Assembly: GCA_001797845.1 (NCBI GenBank)
Contig: MGQN01000042.1
Location: 11,767-19,880, forward strand
From: Deltaproteobacteria bacterium RBG_16_44_11
GTDB taxonomy: Bacteria > Desulfobacterota > Syntrophia > Syntrophales > Smithellaceae
DNA: 8,114 nucleotides
Direction: 5' to 3'
Shown here: in pieces, positions 6,326-8,114 of the stretch
How positions within the stretch are numbered: position 1 is the stretch's first letter
Layout of the letters: each line of letters starts with the position of its first letter
Notes under the pieces: model-generated
The model's database searches: none
Seen by the model: only the letters and a program-made list of their open reading frames with translations
What the model was told of the DNA's origin: nothing
Made by a program: the position numbers and the translations under genes

Positions 6326-6902
6326 ACTTTATCTCCGCTAATTTAACGATTTGCGTCAGAAACACTTCTACATCTTCGTGCGCTCCCAGTTTCGAATATA
6401 TCACCTGCGGCGGCTTGGAACCGTCTAATTTAGCAACAACGAAATAAGGCGTCCTTACTTCGCCGACGATTTTATGAATTTTAAAATCAGCATCGGGAAT
6501 TAAAGGAAATTCGACTTTGTACTTCTTTTTGAAAACTCCGACCTCGAACTGGGAATTGCCCACGCCGATGCCGATGATTTTAATTTTATCCTTAAATTGC
6601 GGATTGTTTTCAATCAAGCCGTAAAGGCGGTTGACATTAGGGGCATCCGCCTGGCAGTAAGGACAATACATGCTAAAAATTTGTATGATCGCCACTTTTG
6701 CTTTTATCTGATGAACCTTGAATGAAGCGCCGCCCGCGGGCAATCCGAGATATTTGAGATAGGCGGAATCTGCCGGCTTTAGCAACTCCATTTCCGGCAA
6801 CGCACTTCCCGCTTTTGGCGGAGCGTTTTGCGCGACGGCAAAAGCTGCCGCTGTCAATATCAAAAAAATGGTTAACGTCACGCTCAATATATTTTTGTAC
6901 AT
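6324..6902 (-). CDS. Exported TlpA/ResA-like thioredoxin-fold protein
   Basis: The 192-residue protein has a signal peptide (hydrophobic run from about residue 5 to 22, likely cleavage after AVA at 22-24) and a thioredoxin-like domain outside the cytoplasm. The redox motif is CPYC (Cys80, Cys83) in FSMYCPYCQADAPNVN, and the cis-proline loop is RTPYF (Thr151, Pro152). CPYC is the glutaredoxin-like dithiol rather than the CGPC of thioredoxin, so substrate and redox potential cannot be inferred closely. I chose the ATG at 6902 because AAGGA lies 7 nt upstream and it puts a normal signal peptide at the N-terminus. An in-frame TTG at 6932 overlaps the upstream stop as TTGA, but lacks a ribosome site. 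It lies between the VWA gene (26 nt upstream) and the peroxiredoxin gene (9 nt downstream) in one apparent operon. Likely roles are reducing the peroxiredoxin or other exported thiols. Confidence 0.9.
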   Translation of the reverse strand: MYKNILSVTLTIFLILTAAAFAVAQNAPPKAGSALPEMELLKPADSAYLKYLGLPAGGASFKVHQIKAKVAIIQIFSMYCPYCQADAPNVNRLYGLIENNPQFKDKIKIIGIGVGNSQFEVGVFKKKYKVEFPLIPDADFKIHKIVGEVRTPYFVVAKLDGSKPPQVIYSKLGAHEDVEVFLTQIVKLAEIK

Positions 6903-6928
6903 AAAGCATTCCTTTCTTTTCCTTAATA

Positions 6929-8114
6929 TCAATTGCGCGACATCAGATGACGGACGGCTTTTTCCAATCCATCGAGCGTCAGTTCAAACATCGGAAATAT
7001 TTTTTCGATGCTTTTTATCGTCCAGGTATAAGACCAGTCCACCTGCGCGACAGGATTCAGCCACACGGCATGGCGGAAAGACTTGGCCAGAATCTTCAAG
7101 TATTCAATGCTGGGCTGCAAATAATTCTGGTTAATGTAGATGGCTCCGTTTTGATTCATCAACTCATAAGGCGCCATCGAGGCATCGCCGACGATGATCA
7201 GGCGCGTCTCCGGATCGCTCTTCATAAAATCTTCTACCAGCACCGGTTTTTTATGGCGCTGGGGGTCATGCCAGACGTTTTTGTAAATGGTATTGTGGAA
7301 ATAATAAATCTCCAGTTCTTTAAACTGAAACTGCGCGTAATGAAAAAGAACCTGGACGAGTTCGACATAAGGGTCCATCGACCAGCCGCCGTTATCGATC
7401 ATGAGCTTTACTTTCAGACGGTCGGAAAGCCGCCGGTCGAATACAATTTCAATTTCTCCGGCATTGCGCATGGTCTGATAAATTGTTTTATCCACATTGA
7501 CAACATCCTGCGGACCGGAAGGCGAAAGATGTTTGAGCCTTTTTAAAGCTTCGCCGATTTGGGACGCGGTAATCAGGCCTGTTTGTGAATAATCGCGGTA
7601 TCGCCGTTCCATCGCAACTTTTATAGCTGACTTGTTTCGGGATTCGCCACCTATGCGCATACCGCCCGGATGCTCGCCCGAATGTCCCACCGGCGAGGTG
7701 CCATGTGTGCCGATCCAGCGATTGCCGCCGTGATGCGCTTCTGTTTGATCCTTCAGGCGATCCAGAAAATATTGCACCAGTTCTTCCGGCGTCATTTCTT
7801 TGAGTTCTTCTTCCGGCACGCCCAGTGCTTCGGCCATCGCTCCCGGATCTTTGAGCCACTCGGAAAGTAAAGCCTTGACCAATTCGGTGAGCTCCACTTC
7901 CGTCGGGTCAATTTCCGTGACACCCTGAAAGGCTGCAGCAAATGTCTGATCGTAAACATCGAAATATCGTTCGCTTTTCACCAGTAAAGAGCGGGCAGCA
8001 ATGTAAAAATCTTCCAGTGAACGGACCAGCCCCATCCCCAGGGCTTTTTGCAGGCGCAGAAATGACGTGGGAGAAACGGGGATTCCTTTATCGCGCAGCA
8101 TATAGAAAAAATGG
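6929..8114 (-). CDS. CoxE-like von Willebrand factor A domain protein (COG3825 type), 5'-truncated by the window
   Basis: Translation continues in frame to the window edge (HFFYMLRDKGIPVS), and FFY-x-LR-x-x-GIPVS is the usual start of this family, so the ATG at 8101 is probably internal and the true start lies outside. Counting from that Met, the N-terminal helical part is followed by GGNRWIGTHGTSPVGHSGE (125-143), a family signature, then the VWA-like domain with MIDNGGWSMDPYV (234-246), YYFHNTIY, IIVGDASMAPYEL, AVWLNPV and a C-terminal ELTLDGLEKAVRHLM. The classical metal site DxSxS is degenerate: only the Asp and one Ser remain. Such proteins usually pair with a MoxR-type AAA+ ATPase as a chaperone or cofactor-insertion machine; that partner would be expected just upstream, outside the window. 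No signal peptide or membrane segment is seen. The client is unknown. Confidence 0.85.
   Translation of the reverse strand, partial: HFFYMLRDKGIPVSPTSFLRLQKALGMGLVRSLEDFYIAARSLLVKSERYFDVYDQTFAAAFQGVTEIDPTEVELTELVKALLSEWLKDPGAMAEALGVPEEELKEMTPEELVQYFLDRLKDQTEAHHGGNRWIGTHGTSPVGHSGEHPGGMRIGGESRNKSAIKVAMERRYRDYSQTGLITASQIGEALKRLKHLSPSGPQDVVNVDKTIYQTMRNAGEIEIVFDRRLSDRLKVKLMIDNGGWSMDPYVELVQVLFHYAQFQFKELEIYYFHNTIYKNVWHDPQRHKKPVLVEDFMKSDPETRLIIVGDASMAPYELMNQNGAIYINQNYLQPSIEYLKILAKSFRHAVWLNPVAQVDWSYTWTIKSIEKIFPMFELTLDGLEKAVRHLMSRN

Noticed and set aside
6900..6932. TTG at 6932 as start of the thioredoxin-like gene, overlapping the upstream stop
   Set aside because: It has no ribosome site and would add a charged ten-residue extension ahead of a normal signal peptide; the ATG at 6902 has AAGGA 7 nt upstream.

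Overview
The window looks like a piece of an anaerobic, Gram-negative bacterial chromosome. My best guess is a sulfate-reducing or syntrophic Desulfobacterota-type lineage (for example Syntrophaceae or relatives). The grounds are a Tat-exported selenocysteine formate dehydrogenase with the Sec-His-Ser active-site variant I associate with Desulfovibrio-type enzymes, a stand-alone ModE-like DNA-binding protein, and exported redoxins of a type I associate with that group. The lineage is inference; nothing in the window proves it. I see no phage, insertion sequence, CRISPR array, tRNA or rRNA.

Left block, minus strand (1-3137): a formate dehydrogenase operon. The catalytic subunit gene runs from 3137 to 45 and is interrupted by one in-frame TGA at 2582-2580, which is a selenocysteine codon followed by a plausible bacterial SECIS hairpin. 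A naive gene call breaks it into two pieces. One base after its stop, the iron-sulfur beta subunit begins and runs off the left edge.

Centre (3138-4833, plus strand): a 318-bp divergent control region separates fdhA from fdhD, the sulfurtransferase that activates formate dehydrogenase. Each direction has a good sigma-70-like promoter, and a 7+4+7 bp inverted repeat sits over the fdhD -35 box. After fdhD come 235 bp without a convincing gene, then a short ModE-like winged-helix protein that lacks the molybdate-binding domains. Together these form a formate dehydrogenase module: the enzyme, its cofactor-activating factor, and a possible molybdenum/tungsten-linked regulator.

Right block, minus strand (4948-8114): a tight cluster transcribed leftwards. 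It starts with a CoxE-like von Willebrand A protein of the COG3825 type, whose 5' end lies outside the window. It is followed by an exported TlpA/ResA-like thioredoxin-fold protein (CPYC) and an exported single-cysteine peroxiredoxin. After a 149-bp gap with a possible promoter comes a TetR-family regulator ending in a small intrinsic terminator. The two redoxins probably work together outside the cytoplasm on peroxide or thiol chemistry; the TetR ligand and the VWA protein's client are unknown. The tetR and modE-like genes converge and mark the boundary between the two modules.

I found no strong evidence for a wholly new system. The points most worth a second look are the selenocysteine recoding with its slightly unusual SECIS, the fdhA/fdhD control region, the exported redoxin pair linked to a VWA gene, and the degenerate metal site of that VWA protein.
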